A stretch of DNA of 64,000 nt. Origin: Thunnus maccoyii (lineage: Eukaryota; Chordata; Actinopteri; Scombriformes; Scombridae). The translations under genes and the position numbers were made by a program. This document shows positions 19,851 through 31,395 of this stretch, piece by piece; the stretch's first letter is position 1, and each line of letters begins with the position of its first letter. Location: NCBI RefSeq assembly GCF_910596095.1, contig NC_056535.1:28676505-28740504 (forward strand), written 5' to 3'. The notes beneath the pieces are model-generated. The model was given only the letters and a program-made list of their open reading frames with translations, made no database searches and was not told the DNA's origin.

Positions 19851-22800
19851 CTGGAGGGAGACAGAGGTGAGAGAGAGAGAGAGGCCATCTGTTAGTCAGA
19901 ACTGGTACATCCTCAGTACACGTCCTCACTGTTCAATCTATACTGGCGTGACCGATTTTAATAAAGATGTTTGGCAAAGGTTTTTTATTTTATCCAAATG
20001 CAGAGGCAGATTCAAAATGTATGTACAGTACAGGTGATCTACATGAACAGATGAACATTTGTGATGGTTGAACATGTGATTCCAAAAATATGGGTATTAA
20101 TCTGCTGCTATAACAGCCTCCACTCTTCTGGTTTCAGGCTTTCCACCAGATTTTGGAACCTGGATGCAGGGACATGCTGCCGTTTATCCACAAGAGCGTT
20201 AATGAAGTCCAACACTGATGTTGGGTGATAAGGCCAGACTTGCGTTTGTGTTCCAGTCCATCATAAAGGAGTCGGAAGTTCTTCCTCATAAAACTGGGAA
20301 AACCCTTTCATATGAACCTGGCTTTGTGCACAAGGGCATTGTCATATTTAAAAACCTAAGTTACAAAGTGCTTCACACAGCAAATTAAAATCAACAAATT
20401 ATAAAATCCAATGTAAAATCTAAAAAAACATTTAAAAATAACTCAAGTAAAGTCAGGATAGATTTTCCTATAACAGATTTAAGAGGAGATTTATAAGATG
20501 ATACTGATTCAGTCAGTCTGATTTCTTCTGGCTGGTTTTTACAGAGCCTCTGGGTCCTGATTGAAAACACTCTGACCCCTCCAGTTTTAATTCTGGACTC
20601 TGAAACAAAGATCTCAGGCTACGTACAGGCTCGTATGTGGTCAGATATATTGCCAGGAGATGGGAACACGAAGAGCCTTAAAAAACATGACAATCTTTCC
20701 ATGTTGAAACTGGAAAGCATCTTCCCCAAACCGTTGCCATGAAGTTGAAAGCACATTATTGTCTAAAATATGATTGTATACTGTAGCATGAAGATTGGAA
20801 CTAAGCAACCGAAACCAAACCAGGAAAAACAGATAGTGATCACATAGTGTGTATCAGTAGGTAAAGAACACCTGCAGACACAAAATCAACCATCCCAAAG
20901 TGATATTTCATCATTTTCACATTTCACTTTCTGATTTTGTTTTGACGCTCAGTGGTGACTCACAAATCCTCGAATTTTCCTCCCAGCTCAACTGTGATAA
21001 TCTGAACGCTTTAATAAAACACATTTTTTCAACCATTTTCACCATTACAGTAATTTTGCAGCACATGTAGCCACACTATGAACGGTAGTGTTATGGTTCT
21101 GCTTTGGAGCAGGAAATATATTTTTTGTGGACTTTTTGACATGTTTTGCTGTGAGATTCTGGGTCTCCAAATAAATTCACTGTAACCTTTCAGAGTACAG
21201 GTGACAAGAAATACTAGAAATTATCTTTTCAGTGGAGTATTCCTTCAAGCTACAGCAGATGCACATAAAACATTTCCCTACTGCTACATTTATTAAGTTA
21301 CTACTCTTTTTTTCAATGCATGCAGGAACATCAAACCGCATTCTGATTCATAGCAATAAAAATAATTCCTTGCGCCTTGTAAATAAGTTGAAAACAGGAG
21401 GGGCGGTTGTCTCACCTCTCGTTCTGTTGACACTGGCCAGTTGTAAAGACAACAAGAAGCATGACAGCAAGCCACTGCACAGGCCTGTGGGACATCTGCA
21501 TCTTCTGTGGCAAAACAGCAAGAAACACATCAAAACTCATCATGTAAAAGACAAAAAAAGTTATCTTGACCCATTAAAATGAAGAAATGCCAACTTGTAA
21601 GCTCTCATCACTGATTGCATATGTCTACTGGTGTTCAACCAGTTCAACTAAAGATTGAATTCCCTTGCTAGTATATTTTAATGACTTCTGAATAATTTCT
21701 GAAGAAGTGAAATCATCCATGAACTCTCAAGAAAAGAGTAAAGATTTGAGAAAAGTCAGGAAATAAATAAATATAAATGAGCAGGAGAAACAAGCTCATG
21801 TGACCTCTCAGATTTATCTTGCGACCCCTTCTGGGGGTCCCGACCACAAGTTGGAATTATAACAGTATGCAAAACATTAAATAAATACAAACTCCTATTT
21901 AAAGGCAATGTATACAGGCAATTTCAGACACTTTTCTTCCTTTTTACCTGCACAAAATCTCATTGTGGTCTTTTAGTAAATAAGGACGCTCATAATTTGA
22001 CTATTTAGCATCTAAGGAAGCAGACTTGGAGAGTTGTATTGTAAGTGTTGTATATTTTGTGTTTGATCACTGACTATGACGTCAGCGGGATGTAATCAGC
22101 TTTGTGCCTATTTACAGTATCCATATAACGCTGCCTCTCACATCAATGAGGTTTTGGGAGCTTTAATCCAGTGTGCAGGTACTCTACACTTTTTCCATCA
22201 TGAATGTATCCTGCACCTAAACATGCTGTACGATGGGTTGTGCATTGATATCAAGATCCCATCATTTTTTAACATAATAAATACCAAACTTGTGTTTTTC
22301 TTTTCAAAAATTTGCATCAGCCTGCTTTGCCTCCCTTACCTTGTAAAGCAATTTTCCAGCCTAACAGTGATGTACACAACTATAATACGAGACATGTCAG
22401 ATGTTTACACCTCTCAGTGTTCTGTACTGGACTCTATCAATTCTCTATCCGATATCAGGAGGCTCAGCTATGAAACAGTTATATTTAAATTGCATTTCAG
22501 TCTACTTCTCTCAAGAATCTCAAATATAGGCTTCGGACCTATCTGATGAGCCAAACTTAACTGTCTGTACTGATCACATCTGACTATAATTGGACTTTCT
22601 CTCACTCTCTCTTTTGTAAAGAGTTGACTGAACACACTCACGTATACGCCAAAGCTCACAAACCCTCATTACATTTGCCTACTTTTCCTACTTTATGTTT
22701 GCTTTTTGATCCTATGGTTGCTTGTTTGCTTATTTTTGTGGATTACATGACTTTGGTATTTGCTTATAATGAATACTGAGGTGAGATTCCTTCTATAAGC

Positions 22801-23840
22801 CTCCAGAGGTTTTCTAAATCCAACCTGCACAATTTGCTTCTTGTTGTGTTTCTGCTATTTTGTTTTATCGTTTTTTTCCCCTCTGACCACAGCTGCTGTT
22901 TTCTGTGAAGAAGCAAACTACAAACTCTTTACAGCCTTCTTCTTTCAAGTGTTTGATACTGAAAAGATTTTGTATGAAAAACTACTTAAAAGTGAGTCAA
23001 AATTAAAATTTCAGTCTCTTGTTTTCAGTATTCTACCTTTGAAGTGTTGCTGAAAAATGGAAAAACTGATGTTAAAGGCTCCGCTTCATGAAAGTAGGCA
23101 TGACGACAGGTAAGACACTCAACTTCCTCTTATCTCAAGCTGAATTTATGATTCTCCAAAGCTACATATAACTGTCACAGAAAGGTGTTACTGTAGGTCA
23201 CATAAGAGTCAACAAGCACAACTCCCAAATCTCAGCAATGAATCACGCAGACATGAGCGTCAAGCAAACTGATCAATAAATCTAACTTCTAAAGTAGTAG
23301 ACATTGAAACCGCCACGTGAACGACCCCACATGTGTGTCCATCTTTCAGTCAACCTGCTGCATGGATAAAAATGGAAACTACTATTTTCTATTCTATTTC
23401 TTAATTTTTCTTTGTTAAAATTTTCATGTTAATTTCACAAATAAAAATGCAATTTTATTTTTTTTAAAAATGATTGAATGAGAGTTTTTAACACGTTAGT
23501 AATTTTAAAAATTGAAAATACATCACACAGACCTATGATGCCACACTTTTTAAAAACTTTAACAGGAAAATTTGACTGTTTTGTTGCCTGAAAGAGTCAC
23601 AAAGCTGTTTAAACAATTTAACATAAATCATCAAAGTTATAGTTTATTCACATTTTTGCAGAAATAACTCAACAGAGAGATGAATAATGACTCAGGTTAC
23701 AGAAGTGTAACTTAAAAAATGAAGCTAAAAATATCTTGAAATTGAAACAAAATCTGACTTTTTGTATTAAAGTGATGATACTTAAAGGTACTTACATTGT
23801 CCCTGTTGGTGACAGCAGCTCCTCTGATGATCAGACACTA
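19580..23840 (-). CDS. pth4: Parathyroid-hormone-family peptide, probably Pth4 (whole gene)
   Basis: This is a secreted peptide hormone precursor expected to act through class B PTH receptors. The three exons mirror vertebrate PTH genes: 5'UTR (about 23840-23796), signal peptide (21504-21416) and hormone (19850-19580). The product is 118 residues: an N-terminal signal (MQMSHRPVQWLAVMLLVVFT), a short pro-segment ending in Arg-Arg, then an 87-residue mature chain starting AVTEHQLMHDRGRTIQSLKR. Against human PTH(1-34) it keeps Glu4, Gln6, Leu7, Met8, His9, Gly12, Arg20, Trp23, Leu24 and His32. The AVTEHQL start recalls PTHrP. The compact size argues against PTHLH, and the receptor-binding half differs from PTH1. 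Pth4 (PTH-L) is therefore favoured by inference. Alternatives are pth1 or a short pthlh paralogue. Confidence 0.85.
19860..19885. repeat. (GA)n microsatellite forming a splice polypyrimidine tract
   Basis: On the minus strand this is CTCTCTCTCTCTC lying 9-35 nt upstream of the exon 3 acceptor of the PTH-family gene, so the microsatellite is the polypyrimidine tract itself. Confidence 0.7.
20060..20800 (+). mobile_element. Fish repeat split by a second insertion
   Basis: The outer element reads 'ctataacagcctccactctt', 'ccaccagattttggaacctg' and 'aagtccaacactgatgttgg', and resumes at about 20700 with 'atgttgaaactggaaagcat'. A second copy of the outer family without the interruption is at 39655-39960. 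Comparison of the two locates the insert at about 20346-20700. It lies in the second intron of the PTH-family gene. Confidence 0.6.
20346..20700. mobile_element. Inserted dispersed repeat (about 350 bp)
   Basis: It interrupts the element described at 20060-20800. Signatures are 'gttacaaagtgcttcacaca', 'ctccagttttaattctggac' and 'tctcaggctacgtacaggct', which I recognise as a recurrent fish repeat but cannot assign to a class. A 2-3 bp target duplication (AT or CAT) is possible. Confidence 0.45.
21416..21504 (-). CDS. pth4: pth4 exon 2 (signal peptide)
   Basis: The acceptor is 'ctgttttgccacag', the first ATG is at 21501, and donor GAG AG/gtgaga follows 21416. It encodes 28 residues with a hydrophobic core, LAVMLLVVFTTG, typical of a cleaved signal peptide. 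Cleavage near the Gly-Gln-Cys/Gln region is likely. A second in-frame Met is at residue 3. Confidence 0.87.
23796..23840 (-). other. pth4: pth4 exon 1 (5'UTR)
   Basis: The exon ends at donor AAT/gtaagt after 23796 and begins about 30 nt downstream of the TATA box, so the start site near 23840 is inferred. There is no ATG, as in PTH exon 1. Confidence 0.65.
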
Positions 23841-23868
23841 AACTGACTTCAGGTTCGACCTCCAGACC

Positions 23869-23875
23869 TTTTATA
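23869..23875 (-). promoter_or_regulatory. pth4: TATA box of pth4
   Basis: TATAAAA on the minus strand, about 30 nt upstream of the inferred start. PTH genes are typically TATA-driven. Confidence 0.7.
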
Positions 23876-23884
23876 AAGCTCCCT

Positions 23885-23885
23885 G

Positions 23886-23912
<27 letters not shown>
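23885..23912. repeat. (CA)13 microsatellite next to the pth4 TATA box
   Basis: An uninterrupted CA/TG tract begins about 10 bp upstream of the TATA box. Such tracts can form Z-DNA and vary in length. Confidence 0.9.
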
Positions 23913-23916
<4 letters not shown>

Positions 23917-24279
23917 TACACACAGACGCACACAGTTTGTTCAGAACCTCACACAACAGATTCATAGTGGGGCGTTTGATTTGCTAATGACACAAACGTC
24001 ATCACCATCACCTCTCTGACATGTGATTTTGTGTCTGAAGAGGGAAAATATCAAACATTTTCCAGGTTTTTTTGTGTTAATACAATCCCAAATAGCCTCC
24101 CGCACCCCATTGTGACAGTTGGAGGAGGTTTACACACTGGCAGATACTCTTTACATAATCAGGTGTTTTGAAAAGGAGGATGAAATTCAATCGAGGGATT
24201 ATCATTTTTCTATTTTCTGGTCTAATCCTCCCCATTCCTCTCGGAGAGATTCAGAAGTCTGACAAAGAGGAATTCAGAG

Positions 24280-24721
24280 AAGTGGAGGTGAATGGTTTTA
24301 TTGATGTTGACAGTGCAGACACACAGGAATGAGTCAGCGTGGATGAAGTGGATGTCAGCAAACTGTCTGTCAGTTCAGGTCGAAACTTTTCTTAACACAC
24401 TCCTGTCTGTAGTTAAGATGCTTGTCGCCTGGAGCTCTTCTCCAGCTCCTTGACATTACAACCACCTCCACCCCCCCCCCCCCCAACTCTAATGAACCCG
24501 ACTAAACTGGAGTCTCTGGTTGCCGCGGTGCTGCCACAGTCACTGTTAGAAACGCAGTCGTCTTGACAACACCTTCCAGGACGAGTTTCCCTCAGTGAGA
24601 AATGTAGGCCGCCGTCAGAGGCTCGTGGGCGGAGGGATGTAGAGAAGAGAAGTGACTTAGTCCATTAGGGAGTAAATGAAGGTGGTGTGAAGAAATTCAG
24701 AGAAAGACAGAAGTGATGAAA
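24280..24721 (-). other. Possible terminal exon of an unrecognised minus-strand transcript
   Basis: A very strong acceptor (24 of the 25 bases before 'cag' are pyrimidine) precedes 24721, and AATAAA is at 24297-24302. In one phase the exon would start SSLLSFSEFLHTTFIYSLMD and stop within about 65 nt. In another it is longer and Cys-containing. No upstream exon was recognised, so this could be a non-coding RNA or chance. A C14 run sits at 24471-24484. Confidence 0.3.
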
Positions 24722-24729
24722 CTGAAAAG

Positions 24730-26519
24730 AAAAGGAAAAAAAGAGAAGAAACTAATCAGCAGATGAAGGTGAACGTTTTCTCACAGCAGGAAGCACAGGA
24801 GCCAATCAGAGTTGTGGTTTGGTTCAGTAACCATTCAGTAATCAAGTTGTGTTTTACAGTTAATTAATCAAACCTCTAAAAGTGAGATTTGGAATGAAAG
24901 ATAAAAGAAATGACTTTTTCACTTTGACTCTTTCTCACAAACTTAAGAATAAAAACTATTTATCAAATTTCTTATGATTTAAACCACCACAGAGGTGAAA
25001 ACACCAACTTTGTTCTGAGTGATTGTTTAAGAATATCATTTGTCATGTGAAGCAATATGTAATATAATATAATATATAATATAATACACATAAAAGGTTT
25101 ACTATTTGAATTTCATTTGAATGTTTGAGTTTGATGTTGCACCACTTCTTTGCGTTTATCACAAATAAAGCTAATGTGATGGTATTATTTATTATTACTG
25201 TGACGCTGTTGGCTACAATAATCGTATCATGAAAACTGGATAGAGTTGGAATGAGTCGGGACACAAGTCTTACAACCTTTCAGACCACAGATTAAGGTTA
25301 AATGACATTTAATTGTCTGTATCACTGAATTAATTTCCAGTTTGCCAAAGCCTGATAGCGTCTGACCTGTGTCAAACCCTGATGGAGATGAGGGTCATGA
25401 TAGAGGGTCAGCTGACGCTCATGTGAGTCACTGAACTGGGTATTAGGCCACGGTACTCTGTTGGCAAACGGTGGAACTGCTCTCCCTTTGGGTTGGAAAG
25501 AATTCAAGTGATCTCAGATCAGAAGGTGGACCGGTGCGGCGCTATACTGGACTGCCTGAGCCTGAAGCTCCTGATTTGTAAAAGTCATCTATATTTATTT
25601 TAACAGTCACAGACACAGAAGTAGTGAAGAGCAGTAGTGAAGGTAACGGAAGGAGCTGGGATGTCCTGATCCGGGGGGCGAATGAGATAAAATTGTTGCT
25701 TTTCTGACGTATATCAACAGACGTTTTTCATGGGAGTCATTTTGATATGTTGAAGTAGGAGAAGCACAGGTGTAAACAATAAAATGAACAATGTCTGACT
25801 TCCATTTAGCTGGTTTTGTGCATGCTGGCTCGCACTAACACACTGTTACAGTTTAATGGGGCACTTTAATAGAACAGAGCCATCGTTAATGGTATTAATA
25901 ACACCCGTGCTCTCCTGACTATGACAAGTCAAAATGTGAAATGTGGAAAAGGCTGACGCTGGGAAACATGACAGGACATCTCGAGGCGTTGACATGTGTC
26001 GACATGTGCGGGTGTGTGTGTGTGTGTGTGTGGACTTGAATAGAAAACGATGGGTGTTGGTATTTTGATGTGCATCATACAGTGTTCTGCCAGTGTGTGT
26101 TGACCTTTAGCCCTCAGTGTCTTGTTTGATGCAGATGTATGAAACAGCAGAGAGCATGAGTCAGCGGTTTGCAGCAGAGACTGATAGAGGAAACAACTGA
26201 GAGTCAGGTGCAAATATGACAGCGACGAAGATTCACGTCATACTAGACTGTCCTGGATTATCAAACACAAGTCTAAAGTCGATGAATTGTAGAGGAATAA
26301 CAGGATTATATTTTACCAAATGGTGGCAATTAGCAGAAAATGTATCAGTAGTGTGAAATCTGTGAGATCATTTCTGATTCACAGATCACAAGCATCCAAG
26401 TGATTTTTAATTTTAATTTTATATTTCCTGCACAGACTCAATTTTGGGTGATCAAAAATCCATGTATCAATATGTATCAAAGTCAATATTTATTGTTAAG
26501 GTGACATCGATTTGTTAAT
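24730..26519. other. Gene-free stretch upstream of the orphan exon
   Basis: No host exon was recognised. It contains an AT microsatellite near 25070, a patch at 25320-25580 with weak coding character on the minus strand but no family match, and a (TG)n tract near 26010-26030. Confidence 0.4.
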
Positions 26520-27100
26520 AATCAGGTCCCCAAATGAACACTGATTGATCTTTTTCTTGCCATAATTATTCCTCCTGTTCACATTAGAAGATTCCTTCAT
26601 AATACATTTATAATGTAAGTGATGGGGGACAAAATCCACAGTCCTCCTTCTGTGCAAAAATGTATTCAGAAGTTTATGTGAAGCTAATATGAAACTTCAA
26701 TCATACAAATGAGTCAAATCAAGTTGATATCTTTCAACATTACAGTCTTTTTACTGCCGAAGTTCCTCTTTTTGTTACTATACTTCCACTGCAGCTCAAC
26801 AGGGAAACACAAAGAGGGAATTTGATGCTAAAAAGACTGTAAATGTGGCAGATATCCACTTGATATGACAGACTGTTAAAAGACTGCTGAAGCTTCATAT
26901 AAGCTTCAGATAAACTATTAACTATAAACTAAGTTGTTGTTTTTTTCCATCACTTGTATTGTAAATGCATTTGGAGATCTTCTAATGGTCAGTATGAACG
27001 GGAGGAATGATTACAGCAAGAAAAACCTCTTTCAGTGTTCATTTGGGCTCCTGACTGTTGTTTTAAGACAGACTTGAAAAATTGTGAACCCATCCTTTAA
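26520..27100. mobile_element. Foldback (palindromic) miniature transposon, family C
   Basis: The two arms, about 26520-26785 and 26800-27100, are inverted copies of each other: 'tcctcctgttcacattagaa' and 'agtgatgggggacaaaatcc' recur in reverse on the right side. The right end is TTAAAGGATGGGTTCACAAT on the minus strand, matching the start of the 16188 copy. The left end has lost that terminus. It could fold into a long hairpin. Confidence 0.7.
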
Positions 27101-27639
27101 TTTACAGAATAAAATGTTAATACTGCACCACATTGTCCATACACGACTATGATTTGTGAATCTGGTGTAAAGCAGCCTGTGTCCACACAGTGGCAGTGTT
27201 GCACTAAGCAGCTAAGTGCTGCTGAAGAAGAGGAAGTCTTGTTTGATCACAGCTGGAGCTGCAGATTTAAAGGGCGTCCGATGTTTAACATACAATAGGA
27301 CCAGGACTGTTGGGTGTCAGTGGGCAGATCCACCAAACTGTCAGATGCACTTTCCTGCTGAATCCAATGTTGTTGCTGGTTCTGATTATAGTGTTGTAAA
27401 ATAATAAGCTCCCAATGACATTTATTTACAATGAATATCAAGTATGATTAGTGCGATCTTTCCCCCGTTGAGCTTTAGCAGTAGTGGAGCTAAAGTGTCG
27501 AGTTTGTCCTGAAGATGGTGCTGAAAGAAAAATTTTAGCATCATTTAAATCTAAAGGATTCATCCTCTGAGGAGCAAGAACATCAATTATTATAACTTAA
27601 TGTAATGTCAATCTGGCCATTATTTTAAACATGCTCATC

Positions 27640-28105
27640 AACTTACCTGCAATATAGTGACACAGTGAGGATAGCACCAAATAAAGCTGCTCAAAGTAAA
27701 TAAAATCAGACAAGCTGTTCTAGAGCAACATTATCATTCATTTGGTGTTTCTGTCCACCTGGTGAATGTGAGTCCAATATTCTCTCTCTTTTAGCTGTTT
27801 TTGCTCTCTACAAACTCCTGAGGGAAATATCTGGCTCTTTAGCTGCTAAATGCTCCACTATGTTCACCAGCTAGTCTACAGCTAACTGTGTTTGTTTGCT
27901 GTTTGGTGCTGAGCAGGTAGTGCACAGTTGGTTTTTAGAGCTTTTTTTCTGAAAACAGCTGCCAGCTGCAGCCGAAAACAACGCTATGAGAGCGCCGATA
28001 GTGAACCAAAACAATAAAGTTGCAGTTGGACAGATAAACAATGAGCTGAAACGCACTATAAAGCTCCATAAAAATATCTCTCTCATATTGTACATTGGCA
28101 TTTGA
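27640..28105 (-). repeat. Dispersed fish repeat (27.6-28.1 kb)
   Basis: Signatures include 'gctgctaaatgctccactat', 'gttcaccagctagtctacag' and 'aagttgcagttggacagata'. I recognise this as a recurrent percomorph repeat. An open frame of 79 codons at 27871-28110 lies inside it and is not a host gene. Confidence 0.5.
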
Positions 28106-28180
28106 TACATTATTATAAAAAAATATTAATTTTAGATGCTTTAAGTATAATTCTGGTGTTATTCAATTCTTTTTTCTATC

Positions 28181-28732
28181 ATCAACAAATCCCATGAAAA
28201 GACCAAAACCAACAATGTGTTAGTCCATCTCTTGATACTTTCTGACTCCCATACCCCGCCTGTGGCTCTTAGTCCCAAGCAAATTAGTTCCTTCTGAAGA
28301 TGTAAATCTTTAAAAATTGATCACAAATATAAAGTTGTGTTTTTAAAAAAGTCTCAGTGATTTCCTAAAACAGCTGGTTACTGTAGTTTTTTTAGCAAAT
28401 GTTACTGGAACAGGAGGAAATAGTGTATTTGTTTGGGACTATTTTCAGTGGCGGATTAATACACAATTGGTGCTCTAGTGAGCATTTCCACTAACAGGAC
28501 GGTGTGTGTGGGACTGAGTCAAAATAAACTACAGTGTGTGTGTGTGTTCATGGTGATGAAGGAACATGTCAAAGTGTAACAGTGTGGCTCATTTAAGTGT
28601 TTTTAATAGTTTTTGGGCAACAATGGAGCTCTACAGCACAGAGGAATAAGATATATCAGGCTTTCGATGTACTGACAATATCTATTAGTAAGATTCATAA
28701 TTAGTTTGGGTCTTTGTTTGGGATTTGTTGAC
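28181..28732. mobile_element. Miniature inverted-repeat element, family A copy 2
   Basis: Termini at 28181-28212 (ATCAACAAATCCCATGAAAA) and 28701-28732 are inverted and match those of 2235-2699. Part of the interior is inverted relative to the copy at 48725-49200. Confidence 0.6.
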
Positions 28733-29539
28733 AATAAGGAAAATATAGAATATCAACATCATTTAATGTCCAGTCCTTCATCATAATGTCGTAGAGCTGA
28801 GGTTGTTCTCTTTATAGATGAATAGATTCTTGGTTAAAGCATCCAGGTTTCTGTGATTTTCAGTACAATGTTAAATTTCATTAAACATTTTGGATCCCAC
28901 TTCAAAACCCAGAAGAAAAAAAGTCTTAAGAATACATTAAAATTATAAATAAATAAAAAAGAACTCTGTATGATAATAATCTTTTTTAAAAAAATCACAA
29001 ATTGACACTGATTTATTTCAAATTCCAATGGCTTTATTTTATGTATATAGATTTGTATATATTTATATATATTTATATATTATATATATATACTTATGTA
29101 ACAACTTTTACTCAGTTGCTTGATTATCATCTTTTGTTCAGCTTAAGTTCAAACGACATGACACTAAGACCAAGGCATTCCACATGATCATATCTTACAA
29201 AAGAGTAAAGAAAACAACATGTGTGCGTGCACCTGTCGTACACACACGTACATACATCAATGTACAGGTATCGTGGTTCTGTTTGTAGAAAGTAACGGGG
29301 GGGAGGGGGGAAATAAAAAGCGGTAAAAGACGGGAGACGAGCAGACAGAGTGAGAGTGCGAGGGAGAGAGAGTGAGGAACCAAAGGAACCACCGGAGCCG
29401 AACTGGAGGATTCTGTTGCATAGATTGAAGCAAACAGGAGGAGGATGTTTGATAGGAACAGACAGGATGAGAGTGAATGAGGGAGAAGGTGAAACACACA
29501 CTGAGGAAAACACAAGCCAACAGCCCACCTGACACCAAC

Positions 29540-29583
29540 ACACACACACACACACTCACACACACACATATATATATATATAT
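29540..29583. repeat. Compound (CA)n-(TA)n microsatellite
   Basis: CA units run directly into TA units. Confidence 0.85.
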
Positions 29584-29739
29584 ATCTACGGAAGCACAGG
29601 AAGTTTTAGTTTGGTTGCCACACAAATCACTGCTGAGGCTCAGAATCCGCAAACAGGGCCGAAGATTATGACTGAAGACACTGAGGTCACGACCTCTGTA
29701 TGTTAGCAACCTGAGGGCAGTTACACTTCAACAAGACTG

Positions 29740-30030
29740 ACAGCCATGCTAACACCAACATGCTCACAATGACACACCTTACATGCAGATGTTTAGCAGG
29801 TATAATGTTCACCATTTCAGTTTAGCCTATTAGCATGCTAACACTTGCTAATTAGCACTAAAAAACAAAGTACAGTACAGCTGAGGCTGATGGGAATGAC
29901 ATTAGTTTTGTAGTATTGGACAAATCAATATTTTAACCAGATGATGGTGCTAAATGGTTCACCAGAGCTATTAAAATTAATCCCTAATGAATGTTTGTAG
30001 CAAATTTAATGATAATCTAATAGTTGTTGA
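29740..30030 (+). repeat. Dispersed 'TAGCATGCTAACAC' repeat, copy 1
   Basis: It contains 'cctattagcatgctaacact', 'tgctaattagcactaaaaaa' and 'agctgaggctgatgggaatg'. A shorter copy with the same order lies at 52530-52730. Confidence 0.55.
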
Positions 30031-30421
30031 GACCACACTAGAGGAAAAGAGATATTTAGTGTGTTTACAAGCACATTTGTATCCTGGTTTTGATCTTACT
30101 CAGGTTACGATGTTTTACATCATTCGTATTCCTGTATACATGATTCTAACAGTATCAAGGTTTCTGATCATCTGTGTCCACTTGTAGAATCTCATTTCTC
30201 CACCAACAGAGATTTTTCAGAAACCTGAATCAGGTGTTTACATGCCACAGTGTCCTGGTTTCTATTCTAGGTAGCATATCCAAGGTTCTGTGACCAGAAT
30301 ATGATGATTACAAGAGCAAAACATAACTGGTTGCTCCAAAAACCTGATCATAACCAGCATACTGGTGCAAATGTAAACGCACTCAATGAGATATTACAGC
30401 CTGGATCAAATTAGTGAACTA

Positions 30422-30454
30422 ACTGACTGACTGACTGACTGACTGACTGACTGA
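30422..30454. repeat. (ACTG)8 tetranucleotide microsatellite
   Basis: Perfect tandem ACTG units. Confidence 0.95.
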
Positions 30455-31249
30455 CGCCGCCTTCACGTCACGTGGGACGGATGGTAGAGAAGGAAATTGT
30501 TTCCCATGTTTATGGCTTGTTGTGCAAATTTAGGTTTTTTAACTATCTCGAACAAAAGTGTTTGGCTAACGTGAGGCGTCCACATGTGTTTGGTTTTTCT
30601 GCCACAATTTAGCGCCAAGTTGGATACATCGAAGTTTGGATGTTCACATGAATGCTTTTTACAAGTCCGAAATGGTAATTATGGTCATTCCAGCACTTTT
30701 AGACTCAACAGACTATATAAATGTGTCTACTTTTGGGCCAAATCTAAATAAATAAAGGGTTTTCTCATGTCCTCACTAGAACTGTATTCTGGCAACGTGG
30801 AGACGGCTTTGAAATAGCATTTAGACCTTCATGTTGGGGAATAAAATATATATATATATATACTGTTTAGTTGACTGAATAATTAAAATGGGATGAATCC
30901 AAATAATTAAAGAGTGATTAGGAGCATTTAGGATTCATGACCTCAGTGTTTCTTGAATCCTGCTGCCTGGTTTGCTTAACTACCGTCTCAACATGCTGTG
31001 TGTACTTTAACGTGACCACAAAGCTCAACATTGATACAAAACATGAACTCAGATGCCACCAGTCATTTCTTTAGCTGACAACAACCGAATATTCTCAAGA
31101 ACGTCAACTAAAAGTCAAAGAGGAAGAGAAATGTTCAGTTGTGTTGTGATGATGTTGGAGTCAGCCTACATAGGTGTATGAAACATATAATCTGGTAGAT
31201 TATCACTCATTCTTCTTTCAGCCCAGTTGTTTGCTAATACAGGTTTAAA

Positions 31250-31395
31250 GGAACAGTTCAACATTTTATGAAATCCAGAGTCAGATAAGAAGACAGACAT
31301 CAGTTTCATCTGTTCGTCCAGTACAGAGACGTATTTAGCCTAGCTTAGCACGAAGACTGGAAGCAGAAGGAAACTGCCTATGACATCATGGTCTT
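31250..31395 (+). mobile_element. Fish miniature repeat ('TTAGCTTAGC' type), partial copy
   Basis: It begins TTTAAAGGAACAGTTCAACA and includes 'tagcctagcttagcacgaag'. It is the same family as 6575-6870 but in plus orientation and truncated. Confidence 0.6.

Noticed and set aside
22076..22546. 156-codon plus-strand open frame
   Set aside because: No family resemblance, hydrophobic AT-rich content, no splice or promoter context; it lies in the PTH-family gene's first intron.
25320..25580. Possible coding patch on the minus strand
   Set aside because: A 61-codon frame without a recognised family, splice site or neighbour; left as unassigned sequence.
29127..29709. Overlapping minus-strand open frames of 124-150 codons rich in Cys, Val, Ser and Leu
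   Set aside because: Produced by the CA/TA microsatellite and a pyrimidine-rich stretch; three frames are open at once, which is a low-complexity signature.
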